Made by a program: the position numbers and the translations under genes. A stretch of DNA of 64,000 nt from Pezizomycotina sp. ARF18 (lineage: Eukaryota > Ascomycota), in contig AZLU01000205.1 of NCBI GenBank assembly GCA_002224055.1, positions 1 to 64,000 on the forward strand, in the 5' to 3' direction. Positions 34,476 to 47,045 of the stretch are shown piece after piece; position 1 is the first letter of the stretch, and every line of letters begins with the position of its first letter. The notes beneath the pieces are model-generated. The model searched no databases, was not told the origin of the DNA, and worked only from the letters and a program-made list of their open reading frames with translations.

Positions 34476-37400
34476 TTTGGTAAGCAAAGAACGGAGAAAT
34501 AGATCAATTTTGTAATGAAGCGTTAATAATAATCGAGATACTTTACGCCATGAGAATATGTGGCGCGACAATTACTTATATGAACCGCTTTCGCTACCAG
34601 GAGGCTGCGGCTATCTTCACGATTCGTGACAAAAAAAAACACTGCCCAGATCAAACCGCGAACGTACGAGTGCGAGACCTCTCTTATATTTATACCTACG
34701 AAATCTCCCGAAATCTGACCGGGTTTCGGACCCAAGACAGCTTACGTTATTGCGGCTCTAGTGCCTCCGCATCGAATATTCGCAGTTACTCATTCGCAGT
34801 CTCAACCTTATTTTCACTCCGTCTTCCCTCAAAAACAAAAAATATATTATATTTACGATTTGGTCTTTTCGCGGTGTTAACCTTATAACCGTCTCGCGAG
34901 CAAACAATAAGTGAAAACAAACACAACATGTTAACGAATGAGCGATACTATAGAAGCGAAAACAAAAGTTTGCGAAAGGTAAAAAAAATCAAAGAGGCGC
35001 GCGAAGCGATGTTGTAAGTCAACCCGTTAGTTTGGACTTCAAGTGCGATATTTTCCTCGTGGGTGTTTGCTATTTCAAAAGTAGGTACTCAACCCAAAAT
35101 AAAAAATAGGATCATACGATTCATAGCGTGGATTTTTCGACAAGACTCGCCGACAGATATATAGCAAACTCCCATTCTATACCCCACGATCTTACCATTT
35201 CTGGCTACTGACTATGTTCCCAGAGTTATGGTCGTCCAGGAGCTCCATTCGCTCTCCTAGCTAGCCGGCATCGGCTTCACGAATTTCACGCTCATAGTGA
35301 GCTTTTTAAATTTTGCTTGTCTTCTCTTGATTGATATCGCAATATTCGTCCTGATTCACTCGCCATGGGGACATTCCCCACGTTCGTCTAAGATTAGGTT
35401 AGATCGGTAGATTTAAGCTCATGCACGCTAGGGCGGTGACGGCACCGGCAATCACGGAAAGGTTTAGTTCGTATCACATCAGCCCAAATAATCCACTTAT
35501 GACGGCGCACAATCTTATGATAATACGGCATTGTAAATCGCTCAGGCACCATTGAGTCTTGTGAGGATTCAAATATCTTTCTATCGGTCCCCTTCACTGT
35601 GAATCTTCCTTCGCGCGAGGTGATCTCTATGACGTGTCTCGCAATGCGCTCTGATTCCCGATATATTTCACGTTTATCGCGGACCGAGTCTCCTTCGCTG
35701 AGATTTATAAGCGACCGTCGGAAAAAAAAAATAGCACAACAAAATACTGGAAAAGATTATACCCATACATTTCCCAACGCCCTACGAGAGTATGGCTATA
35801 GGTTAAAAGTGTTGAACTTGAAAAACTTGTTGCGAGGTATATGTATGCACGACTTCTAGCGCACTATCCCGATGGACTCGGTCAACATATAAAGATCGGA
35901 CGGACCTATAGCGAATAAATCACGAGCAGCTGGGCAAATCAGCCCAGAACCGGGGTAAATAGAATATATTATACAATCCTATACTGTTCAGACGCACGCG
36001 AATCGGCTCGTGTTCCTATTGAACCTTGATTTGAACGACGGTGTCGCGGAATGGCCTAAAGCCTAAAGGCGTTAGCCCTGAGACGTTGAGAGAAGACTCA
36101 ATCATGCAAGACCTAGCAAACACCCGGATTTTAGCTAGCGCGAACACTGAAGACTCAAAATACTTAAAGTTAATCTATAATTGTATCGGCCTTCAAGCCT
36201 AACGCCTCGATATAACACATCAACCCCAGACAGCCCCAATTGATGTATCCTCGAGAGTGATACTCTATCTTCCTCCAAAGGAATCCTTCGATCCTTAATT
36301 TGAATGTTATTTTGTCGATCGCCTTGATTCGGCCGTAAAAGGATTAATATTATTTGCGGTTCGTAATTCGAAAGAATCTGGTCAGCACGTATCTGACATG
36401 GTATTATCGCAAAATTCGAGTGAGCGAACAAGCGGAATCGAGGATACGGTCGGATTCCCAGGTCTTCCTGGCTTCGAAACTAGTGGACCTGTCAGGGAGA
36501 ACTTCGACATCGATGCCGGGAGCTCCTTTCCTCACACGTTTTTTTATAACTTTCGTTTCCAGAAGTTTGTTGGAAAATGCGAATACCTGGTTCGGAGGTC
36601 GTCAGGTTCATAAGAGCGCACTGGGCAAACGTGACAATATACACAGCCTACACGTTAATTTCCAAGATCCCAGCTGCTTTCACGAGTTTCAACTTCCCCA
36701 TTTGAATCCACCGACAAACTTTGTGTTCGCTGACTGCGTGCGTATTTGTGTGTTTGTATCAACCAGTCGAAGAAATTTTGCCATAATCATCCCCCCAACG
36801 GCGAATCCTGAATACTAATAACATTAGAATGTAGTAACAATATTAGTATAATCATATTATATATCTGGACTGGAAAGCATAAAACTTACTAAACACTGGT
36901 ATATATTAGCGTATGAATGAGATAATGATGCACATGTACATTTCAAATAGTAAAGGACTAGTTTGATTTGACTTTAATTATATGTGGAAACAAAACTCAG
37001 TTGAGATTTGCGACGCGGTGTAATAGCTGTAATATCGTAATAAAGGATTTTCATTCTCCTATGGGTCCATCCATCTTGGACTTTCGTCGCAATGAGCCAA
37101 TGATGTTTTGGACATCGCAGTTGGCCAAGAGTTTATCGTGAGATTTTCAGAAGTTTTTTTCGACGGTCGGAATATTGACCCGAGCGGTATTCAAAAACGA
37201 ATGAAATTTTTTTATTTAGAAGAATCTTCTGAGAAAACCAAGACTCCTTCCATCTATCGCCAGTTTTCAGAGGAAGCCAAGAAGTTGTCAGCTTTTTACT
37301 CTAGAACTATCTATGGCGCGGAACGCTTTATATGAGAGTTTTTGCTGAGCATTCCGGTTGCACTCGTGGGCTTCCATCCCTGGCTGTAGTTTGCTGGGCA

Positions 37401-37986
37401 TTCCCAAAAATTATAATTTTTTTTTCTTTACGAGGGTTCTTTTATGATCAAGGACCCATGTATCCGCCTGCGATAGCCGTTGGAAGCCTTGTGGATTCTG
37501 ACATATTATGAAATGCATTATTTCTGGGACGATCGTTGCGGTAGGTAATTCATGATGCAAGCTAGCATACGGGCTTTGAATGGTCGGGACCCTTCTAAAT
37601 TTACATTTAAAAAAAAAAAAATTTGCTTGCATGCTTGTCCGTTTGTTCCGTCCAAATAGCACGATAGAAACCCGTAATAGCGATGGGAGCAGGCGAGGTA
37701 TCCATTTATCCATATAGACGGAGAATACCCCCCTGTTCATGCCCATCGACAATACTCCATGTCCCTTCATGTCGTTTCTGTATTCTGGACTTCTAAAATT
37801 ACCAATACCCATCAACTGATCGCGAATCATCCTTGACGTCTTCAGGTCCTGAAGAAACGAAAAAAATTTCTTCTCCTCAACTAGCTCATTAAAATCGTTA
37901 CATCGCGGGATTCTGCATCTAACCGTTCCGTCCTGAGCTGAAATATCGTGTAACACGGAGCACGGCGATTGTGCTGTAAGGGGTTC
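34476..37986. other. gene-poor AT-rich stretch
   Basis: About 3.5 kb without a gene I can support. The largest unbroken frame is on the minus strand at 37411-37998 (195 residues, includes MIRDQLMGIGNFRSPEYRND). It has no known domain and overlaps the promoter of the secreted protein at 38.16 kb. Two other frames near 36.4 kb overlap each other. Confidence 0.4.
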
Positions 37987-37998
37987 TATAAAATGCAC
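37411..37998 (-). CDS. hypothetical open frame, 195 residues
   Basis: This is an intact frame in a region where real genes are mostly broken by indels. That makes it either genuine and lucky, or chance. Composition is mixed, with a Phe/Lys-rich stretch from an A run near 37.61 kb. I see no domain, signal peptide or membrane segment. It ends inside the core promoter of the next gene on the other strand, which argues against it. Confidence 0.2.
   Translation of the reverse strand: MHFIEPLTAQSPCSVLHDISAQDGTVRCRIPRCNDFNELVEEKKFFSFLQDLKTSRMIRDQLMGIGNFRSPEYRNDMKGHGVLSMGMNRGVFSVYMDKWIPRLLPSLLRVSIVLFGRNKRTSMQANFFFFKCKFRRVPTIQSPYASLHHELPTATIVPEIMHFIICQNPQGFQRLSQADTWVLDHKRTLVKKKKL
37987..37993 (+). 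promoter_or_regulatory. TATA box
   Basis: A TATAAAA lies 176 bases before the start codon of the secreted protein. A long C/T/A-rich leader (about 38020-38160, rich in cctc, catc and ccaatc) follows, typical of strongly expressed fungal genes. Confidence 0.55.
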
Positions 37999-38162
37999 TC
38001 GATATTCTCCTTCATTCCAACCTCCTTATCACCATCATCAGCATCAACATTCCAATCATCACACCTCCACAGCTACACAAACCTCTTCCAATCCTCTTCA
38101 CTCAAAAGCATTCCAATCACCAATCGAACATTCTTCGAAACCTTTCCATCTCCACAGCCAAA

Positions 38163-38702
38163 ATGAAGTTCACCATCGCCGCATCTCTCCTCTCCCTCGC
38201 TTCGCTGTCTCTGCCGCAGCCATCCCCGCTGACGGCCCCACTGGATTCCGCCAAGTCCTCTCTCCTTCATCGCCCAGTCCGATAACGCCGCCTTCAACGG
38301 CAAATGGCTCGCCCCCGGAAGGGCTACCGTCGCCGGTAACATTGCCATCCTCAGCGCCCAGCGCTACCGCAACTTCTTCATCACCGACAACAGCGAGCTC
38401 GAGTACACCGACAACAAGAAGGTTACCCGCACCGCCCGCATCAATGATACCCTCAAGATCTTCCCCCTCCTCGCCCAGGTCTCCTTCGACGTCCACCCTA
38501 AGAAGGACACCTTCCTGACCTCCGAGAAGACGTTCAAGATCAACGACCAGGGCAACATCGAAGTCAGGAATGGCAAGCCGTGGTACGCTTGCACTGAAGC
38601 CTCCGGCGAAATCACGTGAAGGTCCTCGCCGTCGGCACCGAGCCTCTCGGAGACAACTGCTCCAAGATCACCCTGGAGTCTGTTGACGGTATTGCCAAAT
38701 AG
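38163..38702 (+). CDS. small secreted protein, possibly PhiA-like
   Basis: The signal peptide MKFTIAASLLSLASLS is followed, after frame changes, by SFIAQSDNAAFNGKWLAPGR, then AGNIAILSAQRYRNFFITDN and FKINDQGNIEVRNGKPWYAC. The last part reads ITVKVLAVGTEPLGDNCSKI and stops at 38702. The two cysteines (in W-Y-A-C and D-N-C) could pair. The layout (signal peptide, beta-rich body, a C near two thirds and a C near the end) recalls the fungal PhiA-type wall proteins, but the sequence identity I can judge is low. Strong promoter features suggest abundant expression. About three frame shifts. Confidence 0.6.
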
Positions 38703-39485
38703 GCGTTCAATTACAAGCGCCTTCGCGTACTCAGTTCGCAATATAAATAAAAGTTGTATCAGGTTAAGACTAATAATGGGCAGTAAAAAAAAGTTCTGGA
38801 CTTTTCCTCTTCAAGCACTCATTCAACCACAACTTGTTTTTTCACATAAAGCTCTCCTTGGGTTTTTATTTACTCCGTGTATATCATCATAGTGTAATTA
38901 ATCTCTAATTCCTTAATACAAATGAATCATTACATAGCATTTATTGCAAGTCATTTTAGAATCGCACATTGTGGGGCCAGTGATCAGCCTTTCGAAAGCG
39001 GTGATGTAATCGTTATAGGGGGTGCAAATATCCAAGGCAGACCTCTCCTAAAGAGGAAATTATATTTTTTCATTATAACCGCTTTGAAACTCCCACGAGT
39101 ATCGCAATTCCCATCCCTTTCCGGCTAATCTTGTTCAAATCAAAATACCCTATCTTGTCCGTCATCCTCTTTGCTTTGGCTTAATCTCACGATATTACTT
39201 CGTCATCACCAAATGTTGATTCAATTCCCAATTAGGACCGAATCATGCCTTGTACTAGTTTGAAATTTGTTACTAACGAGCAAGTTGCGAAAGTTTCGTC
39301 CTATAAGTTAATAGTACGCGGTGTTTCAACTGAATAATTTGACCCAGATAGAGCTTTGCAGGCGTATGTACATATTATAAAAATTCAAGAAGCAAATAAC
39401 CCCCCCTTCCTGATATACAAAAACAGAAACCATGTAGCAGTGCTTCAAACGCCGGGCAAACGCAGGAGAGAAGCACAAAATATCA
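38703..39485. other. intergenic
   Basis: Convergent downstream spacer, no gene seen. Confidence 0.4.
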
Positions 39486-40786
39486 TTAGTCATGACGGGA
39501 AAACAAGAACATGGTATCACCATGAGAACTTAGATACAGGGCGGAAGTGCTTAGAGTCGAGTACACCGTCTTCGATATCGGGTGGAGAGCAATGCCAGCC
39601 TTTAATCCTCCTGATAAGGGTCGTAGTGTAGGAATCGAAGCAGTGACCATGATACCGTTCGATTCGGCGAACGAGAACATCCAGATTATCATCACTTGCG
39701 CTAGAAGGACACAGTTTTCAGGTTAGTTTATGGCAAGTCATTGCGTTGCAGGAGAGCCAGAGAGTAAACTTACAGATGGGGACATTAGAGAGTGATTTAT
39801 GTCCGAAGACGAGCATAAATGGTATCCGAGATAGAGAAATCAGGAAGACTCTGTTGGAAAGAAAGTAAGTATAGGTCCAATTTGAGTTTATGAAAGCCAT
39901 CATTACTTACAGTCCACCGAGTGCAAAAAGCGAATACGTTGCTATCCGCTGCTTCTTTGGAGGCCACTAAATTACCACAAGTATTAGTAATTGCACAGAA
40001 ACATTGAGCTAATATTTTCAACCAGAAGTACTTACGCCATCCGGATAATCAGAAACGGGATGATATAGACAAGCAGTCTCCGGTCAGCCCATACAATGTT
40101 CCAACGAGGTTCACAAAGCTCGCGCGTATGCATTTGATCTGACCCGTAGCGAGAAGCTTATAAAACTCTTGCCCGTAGATTATAACGCGTGGCGGCCAGC
40201 ATGGCGCTATTCCGCAATGAAGAACATAACTGCCGTGATAGGGAAGAATATCAACAGCACATTGAGGAAATTCGCATCTTCCTGAAAGTCTCGGGTGTTA
40301 TGCGTCGATATGATAACAGTAGTGAAATGCGAGATACGACGTTTTGCGTGGACATAATGACGGTCGCCAACATTGAGAGGTTCTTGTACCCGAAGTTGCT
40401 ATCAAGGTTTGTTGTGCCATTCGGGTCCGCAGTGCGCATATCTTTAATGGTCACTTACCAAGGATAGTGTGTCAGTAACGTAGGAACGAAAGTGATTTAG
40501 TAGTTCACGGATGTTTCTGAAACTTACAAACCATGACAAGACCGTAAGCAGCAAAGCTAGTACACATGCCAACGCCAGCACCCCTAAAATAAGACAAAGT
40601 CTAGCAATTGTTTAGTTCGCCTTGTAACCAAGGAAAACGGACTTACAGTCATCAGCTCCAACACGCTTCAATAGCACTGCGCGGCTGTATATCTCAGTCC
40701 TACTATTGTGGACCCTATTACAGTAGCTATGCTTGCAAACGCGACCAGTGTACAACATCGTTTGTTGTCATGGTCGCTTCTGACAT
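39486..40786 (-). CDS. PTH11-like rhodopsin-fold membrane protein (P1)
   Basis: This is a seven-helix protein of the fungal PTH11-related class, thought to sense surface or small-molecule cues. Pieces in order: ASIATVIGSTIVGLRYTA; LLKRVGADD spliced to WVLALACVLALLLTVLSW, which gives the family G-x-D-D-W motif across an exact GT-AG intron; NLSMLATVIMSTQNVVSRIS; FLNVLLIFFPITAVMFFIA; VWADRRLLVYIIPFLIIRMA; WPPKKQRIATYSLFALGGL; VFLISLSRIPFMLVFG; and IIWMFSFAESNGIMVTASIP, then TLRPL. At least five short introns with GT-AG ends and ctaac-type branch sites are visible. Two or three frame shifts remain. The loop after helix 7 and the C-terminal tail are short. Confidence 0.75.
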
Positions 40787-43466
40787 GCGCTTATTATCCG
40801 TATTGTTTCGTTCGGGGAGCGGCAATGGTTTAAGATAAAGCAGCAAATGATGCTCTGTTGTGACGCTCCGTCGTTCCTATGCTATGGCGATGTCTTGTTC
40901 AAATTTCGATTGATGTAAATTCCCAAGGCGAATTGATGATTATAAATGCTATCGAGATTCTTGATCGAATTTCGCCGTATCCGAAATGGAGAAAGTCGTT
41001 GTTATCCCTCCCCGATCCTAAATTCCGAGATCTCTCGTCTTAAAATAAATATTTGACACTGACAACGAGAAAAATGTCTAAGAGATCCTTGGTTAGATAA
41101 CCCAGCTTCTTTAAGAACTTGGAGATGTCTTGGATGCCTTATCCGCGGTTGTTTTTTAAAACTTAAAAATAGACAATTAGGCTTTGATCTTCGATGCCAG
41201 GACCCTTTCTTGGGTATTCCGAGATTCGGCTCGAAACTTGGAACAAAATAATTCCCCAGACTTCCCTCGCAAAACTTCGTGCATTTTAATTTATCTGAGA
41301 GGCTTCAAGGAGGTGAATTTGTAACAAAAATAACAGACGATAGCGCGATAACGCAACGTTTTAGTGAAAATCCGTTTCAAAGGTTTATTCCAGAATAAGG
41401 GCGCGGTATTTTAACGTCAAATTGCGGGAAGGTTAAATGCCCTGTCCATGAACCAAATTATCCTTGAGAAATGATAAACCACACTATTAATTTGATGAGA
41501 AGTTTGATAGCGAAAACTTCAGGCAATCTGCAAAGCGATCTATTCCTAATATCGAGGAGCTTTTGGACCTTTGTCTTATTATGTCTAGAATTTGCAAGAT
41601 ATGTGTCTTGCATCGCTGCCAAGGCAAAAACGCAGATACCCAGAAAGCGGCACCGCACAATACGAGAGTGGGGGTTTTATATCACGACTTGTGAACAATG
41701 AAGTAATTACTATCAACTTCAATAGCAATACAATCTATATTATCATTATCTCAAAGACTCCCTTTAACGCAACGAAATGGCATCATGGTTAGAATAAATA
41801 GAACCGACGATTGCGATATGTGCGGTTATCTAATCTTCATGAACGTTCGCCAAAATTGCGACGCCGTGCGATCGTTCTGTTAAGATAGCTAGAATTAGAA
41901 TAATGTATTTCTTTTCTCTAATGCCTTGCAATCGCAAACCACTGAATTTTCTTGGTGAGTTGATAAACTTATTAGATATTTATGGCTTCGAAATGTTCCC
42001 GAGATAAGCTTTGAATTCCACGATATGCACAAGGACTGTGTAAGGATTCTACATGATCGTGTAGGCTACTGGGCATGGGTAACAAACCGGATTTTCTTTC
42101 ACCGAATTGAGTTTGTAAACCAACGTAGAGATCAGATTTCTAGAAAGCTCGGCATAGGCGTGGAAATATACAAAGTGACGATATTGTAAACATAGATACA
42201 CCGGTTCTTCAAGAAACTTGAATCGCCAATATCGAATGCTAGTATCAATGCCCAAGTAGCATGTCGGGTATCCTAATCCTCTTTCAAGCACAGCTGAGGA
42301 ATGCGAGGTGTGCACAGAAAATCAAATTACGCGCATATGTACGCCTCCTATACATAGATTACTTTAGCGATGCTAGGGTATGATCCGCGGACAAATACGA
42401 GATCCCCTTGTTAAAATGTTTTATGCTGTCAGAGCCCTCTAATGGTCAAGTCGCTCGGTCTTCAGATATTGTTGAAAACCGAGAGTGGTTGCCGAGTCCA
42501 AAATGTAGCGCAGGAGCTTTTGACAGAAGTGAAGCTTACTCTGAATAACTTGAGCAGCATTTTTAAAGAGTTCAGCGGTCAGGCTAATCGTTTTCTTACT
42601 AATAAACCAGTTGCAAGTAATTTAAACAACCGTGGGTTCAAGTCGAAAATTAGGCGGAATTCTTCCTCGGGGTTGGCAAAACGTGCATTTTGTTCAGGCT
42701 TCGGCGTTGAGAAAACAAACCAAAAACCAAGCAAGGATTTGTTCAATTGTTATTTCAAAGTAATTACCTATCACCAAACCCGTGAGCATTGCTATACCAG
42801 CTAGTCTGGCCGCTGCCATTCATAAGAATCCATCTACAGTAACATAAAACTTTTGTTTGCGTGGGCTTTGCTTCAGAAGCAGGATCGCCATGGTGACAGT
42901 GGGCATACGAGCCTATTTGTCCTTTAATTTGACATATCGTCAGAATATCTGGACATATAACGACGATTGGCCCGGTTTTGACGAAACTAGCGACTACGCT
43001 AGTAACTCGGCTCAGGTACTCAAGGCGGAGCTATCAGTCTCTCAATTTAAAATGGCTGACTGACCTCTTTCGTTTTAAGGTTGTCAAAGTTAATTGTGTT
43101 TCGTAAAATACGATGTGGGACTCTATGCAAGTCTTGCTTAACCCGTAAAACTAACTGCTGATGTAACCTCGACAAGCTGAATGGCGGCGATTTTCTCGTC
43201 TACTGGTATCTCGCTGTGCTTCAGATATACGACGCTGTGCTTGTGTTGATATTTACAAATTCTATTCTTTGGGAATTTCATCAAACACAAACATGGACGA
43301 AAAACGGATAAATTATTTCTGTATAAAGCCACGGCTCTTCGTCGCCTGGTCATTCAAACTGTTTCATTCAAACTGTTTACTACATTCACGATTTTCTTTT
43401 TTTTTTTTTTTTGCTCATATACCGTTAGCTCCTCCCTGAGTCTCTAACTCTCATACCGCTCACTAA
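40787..43466. other. gene-poor stretch
   Basis: About 2.7 kb with no gene I can support. A 120-residue + frame at 42442-42804 and a - frame at 42049-42315 have no recognisable features. Confidence 0.4.
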
Positions 43467-43698
43467 ATGCATTGTCTCGCCCTTGTCTTCATCTCCGCCT
43501 TTGCTTCATCCACGATCGCGAGTCCAGCGGCGGTTTCCGGCTTTCCGCCCGCGCGGACTCCCGAAATGCACCCGTGGCTCCGGCTATTGCTGTTATAACA
43601 ACGGTTACAAGTCAGACAACAATTATAAGTCCTACTTTATGAGCTGGAGCGGGTTTACGGAAGACCAATGGAATCAGCTCCCATTGGACGCTTTTTAG
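43467..43698 (+). CDS. possible small secreted Cys-containing protein
   Basis: The ATG at 43467 gives a good signal peptide (MHCLALVFISAFASSTIASP). After one frame change the sequence continues GSGYCCYNNGYKSDNNYKSY and FMSWSGFTEDQWNQLPL. Small size, a secretion signal and Cys/Tyr/Asn richness fit an effector-like or wall-associated protein. The end is not fixed: another frame continues with CSQPGQGF beyond 43698. Weak evidence. Confidence 0.35.
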
Positions 43699-45379
43699 GA
43701 GGGTTCTGCAGCCAGCCCGGCCAGGGCTTCTCGCCTGCTAATCTCAGCAGCCCGGCCAGATCTGCCCCGTTGGGACGCTACCGTCTGCTGCGATAATGTT
43801 TATAAAAATCCTCATGTAAGTGACCACGATGAAAGTATTGAATCCGAAACTGGAAATGAAATTAGCCACAAACTAATGGGATACCTACTATTATGATAGG
43901 GCAGCGACATTACCAGTATATAGCCGCTGGGTGTACGAATTACTCACCGCAGTAGTTCAGGAATATCAAAGGCGGGCACCACACCGCGGAAGGGCTGCAA
44001 AGATGCGTCTACAGCAGAGTATATACTGCTCATGGATTCTGGCTTACGAAACCATTCCCTTTGAAGATCATTCCCCTTATGTATGATGATGATGACATTC
44101 ACCAAAAGGGTGAGCATTATTTTAGTTGGGTAAACTCGTTACAAGAGTACCACTTCTCAGCAAAGGCCTCAAGGGCTTCTCTTTGATACTATGAAATAAA
44201 GTCACCGTATTACTCGTACAAGTCGAAATTCTACAAATATAACAACACGTTACAAGGAGGCATGCGAGGTTCATGAGGTTCAATATATACAGAAACCTGA
44301 TTGAGACGATAACACAGCCGGCTAATATATTGAATAACAACTTTGCGCTATCGGTCACAGCTATCTATCCTTGAAAGGTTTAGCCGAAAGCTGTATTTTG
44401 TCTTTAGGCCGAACCCCCTATATACCGGCGAGACGTTATATAGAGGAATATATTGCTAGTCTAATTGATATTGACAATTTCAGCGGCCCGATGATCCACT
44501 CTATAAAGACGGCAGGGTCTAAAAAGAAGACAGATAGAAATATAATAAGCGAGAGACATGACTGGTCCCCTTGAAATACAGTATCCTTTGGCTCTATAGT
44601 CCAATCATAGTTCCGCCAACTTTGTTTATCAAACCTTCCTCAAATGAACACAAGGATAATAGTATCCTCAGAGAGCGAATACTTAATTTCAATTTTAAAA
44701 AACAATATCGAAATCGGGATATTTATTAGGAATGAATAATTAGGGACGGGAAGTACCGAAATTCGTCCAAACTATAAAAATCCAAAACCGACTCAACCGG
44801 TTCGGGCAGGCATCCGTGAAGCAAAGAACACAAGCAAGATGTCAAAAATACTGGAATTCTTATTACCAAATTGGCAAATTGCTATCGCTTTATTGCTTCA
44901 GGTTAGCGGACTCTCAGCGAACCCAACACCTTATCGAAAAGAGTATCGTTAAATTTCGAGATAGACGAACTATCCTAAGAGAGGAAAGGGTTGTTGATAT
45001 ACCGCTGACATCTGCAGAGCTGCAGACTCTCATCACACTTGTGTGATTATTAACGGCAATTGCAGCGACACCGGCTGGGAGTGCGGGGGAGGCCAGAGCC
45101 GCCAGACCTTTTGGGGAAGCGGCATCGATACCGGGGCGGACGTTTCCTTCAGGCCATATTTTTTTTTTTTTTTGATTTTGATCTTGGTAACGGTTGCCGC
45201 CCATGGTCTCGGGTACGTTATAGTTTTAAAATTCCTTGACCCCAGCCTCAGGCGAAATCTTCCTCACAATTCTATAATCCCTATGAAACATCCAAACAAA
45301 CCCGTTTCAATCTTCCACTCTCGACGCGCCGGGTCTATGAGCGTCCTGTTCACCTCTCAATGAAGGGCCGATTCTTAAG
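43699..45379. other. mostly non-coding
   Basis: Contains one hydrophobic minus-strand frame (listed next). Otherwise no support for genes. The 44.9-45.2 kb frames around an A/T run of 15 are not convincing. Confidence 0.35.
44122..44358 (-). CDS. hydrophobic open frame, possible membrane-protein exon
   Basis: The frame starts MTDSAKLLFNILAGCVIVSI and continues with a second hydrophobic stretch (LMNLACLLVTCCYI), so two membrane helices are possible. The neighbouring genes are PTH11-like, and this could be the first exon of another, but no family motif is visible. Confidence 0.25.
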   Translation of the reverse strand: MTDSAKLLFNILAGCVIVSIRFLYILNLMNLACLLVTCCYICRISTCTSNTVTLFHSIKEKPLRPLLRSGTLVTSLPN

Positions 45380-46612
45380 ATGATCTCAGGATCTCAACTA
45401 GTGGTCAGTATGATTCCAAAGTCTCTAATATCCGAAAAGAAATTACAACGCCGCTTGAGTGTTTCCTAACAAAAGCCTTCTAGGCGATACAATTCTCCCT
45501 GCTGCCCTCGGTCTTATTTTGATTATCGTCCGCCTCTGGATTCGCACCACCCGTCGCGATGCTTTCTTTTCCTGGTCTGACTTCTTCGTCGTCTCCGCCT
45601 TCATTATCCAAGTCGCTCAAACCTCCCTGACATCGCCCTCTGGAAATCCGGCTTCTTTACCGAGGATGGGAACCCGTTTACGAACCCCAACGGCGACACC
45701 GGTGCCGCTGTTAGCGCGCTGAAATGCCTTTTCGCCGCTATGGTCCTATACCTGCCCGCGATGTATTGCATCAAATTCTCATTATTATGTTCTACTCGGA
45801 GATCATTCCAAGGGTTTTGTACAGGACGTGTGGTGTTACGTTTTCGTCACCGTTTTTACGATATGTCGTTATTATAAGTCAGAGCATGAGGATGTTCTGG
45901 TGTCTCCCTGTTTCCAGGAACTGGTAAGGCGCTTTAAACTATATGACCTGTTTTATCGGTATACTAGCGTTAACACCATCTTTCATTCAGGTCTACCGAT
46001 CCCACGACACTGTGCATGTCAACCACGATACCATTTGTTGGCTATTTCACGACGGCGTTACATTTTGCAACCGATATAATGAGTACGTAATTAATCGACT
46101 TGCTCTTTACGCTTTAAAAAAAGACAAATATGTCCAAGTTGACCTGACTATCAATGTAGTCTACCTTCTCCCATTTCCTCTCCTTGGTATCCTTGACCTC
46201 GACCGTCGTCAAAAAATCGCTCTAGGGCTCGTATTCGGCGCCGGATTCCTATGTGTTATTTTCGCCTTCCTCACTTCTTCGTTTCGCTTTATTTCCCCGA
46301 CCCAGGCGTCTCTCCCATCGGATCCACTAGAATACCTTGGCGAACATAGTGGTCTGCCTCCCCAGTTTCAAAACATTTCTAAGAGTAGAAATATGGAAAA
46401 GAATAAAACAAGCAATAAAATGGAGCGACTGTTGCAGTGAACGTGACGTTGAGAAGGATGGGGAGTCTACTAGCGAGGGTACCAGGAGCGCAACTGGAGG
46501 ACATTCACGAAGAGACCAAGGTACCCGTCCGCGAAGTAGCGGAGGGAGGTCTAAGACCACTAAGAGTACTGTAAGGGACAAAATAAATCTAGAGCTAGTA
46601 GGCAAGCTCTGA
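45380..46612 (+). CDS. PTH11-like rhodopsin-fold membrane protein (P2)
   Basis: A probable first exon (MISGSQL at 45380) is followed by LLGDTILPAALGLILIIVRL, then a charged loop and FFVVSAFIIQVA (helices 1-2). In a second frame come DIALWKSGFFTEDGNPF and CLFAAMVLYLPAMYCIKFSL, the family K-l-S-L-L helix, then FYSEIIPR. An intron near 45.92-45.99 kb (gtaagg to attcag) and another near 46.08-46.14 kb (gtacgt to ccaag) precede INVVYLLPFPLLGILDLDRR, then QKIALGLVFGAGFLCVIFAF. The last helix is ANIVVCLPSFKTFLR. A Ser/Thr/Arg-rich tail ends at 46612. This order is diagnostic of the class. Three or four frame shifts. Confidence 0.75.
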
Positions 46613-47045
46613 TGGACGAACTATACGAGTGAGTGCGGACGTGGTAGAGCTAGTCCGTATGGAAGCGGAGTCCAGGGATGATGTTAATCATGTTAATGAA
46701 CGTCCTTTCATGATGAACATGATGTAAATAATACACACGATACATGATGAAAATAACGACTCAGACACATAAATAAAAGCCAATGCCCTTCTTTGAGAGA
46801 GGAAAGGCGGTTGCAATGATCAATGGCAATCAAATCTTTGGTACCCTGTTTTGAAATGTAAAGAGTGGCCCCCTCCTGTAGAAGTATAGATAAGAAGTCA
46901 CGCATTTCAAACTAAATCCGCTCCTTGGTGCTAATGTTCAATCACTAAGAATACATGAAATGCCAATATGAACATACAATCATCTATAAAGTGTGGGGTG
47001 TCACAGAGACCGGCATCCACAAATTACATAACAGCCGTTTCTCTC
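46613..47045. other. convergent 3' flank between two PTH11-like genes
   Basis: AT-rich spacer, no gene seen. Confidence 0.4.

Noticed and set aside
44914-45363. Ala/Pro-rich frame on the minus strand and its opposite
   Set aside because: Both depend on the T run near 45.16 kb and neither shows a recognisable pattern.
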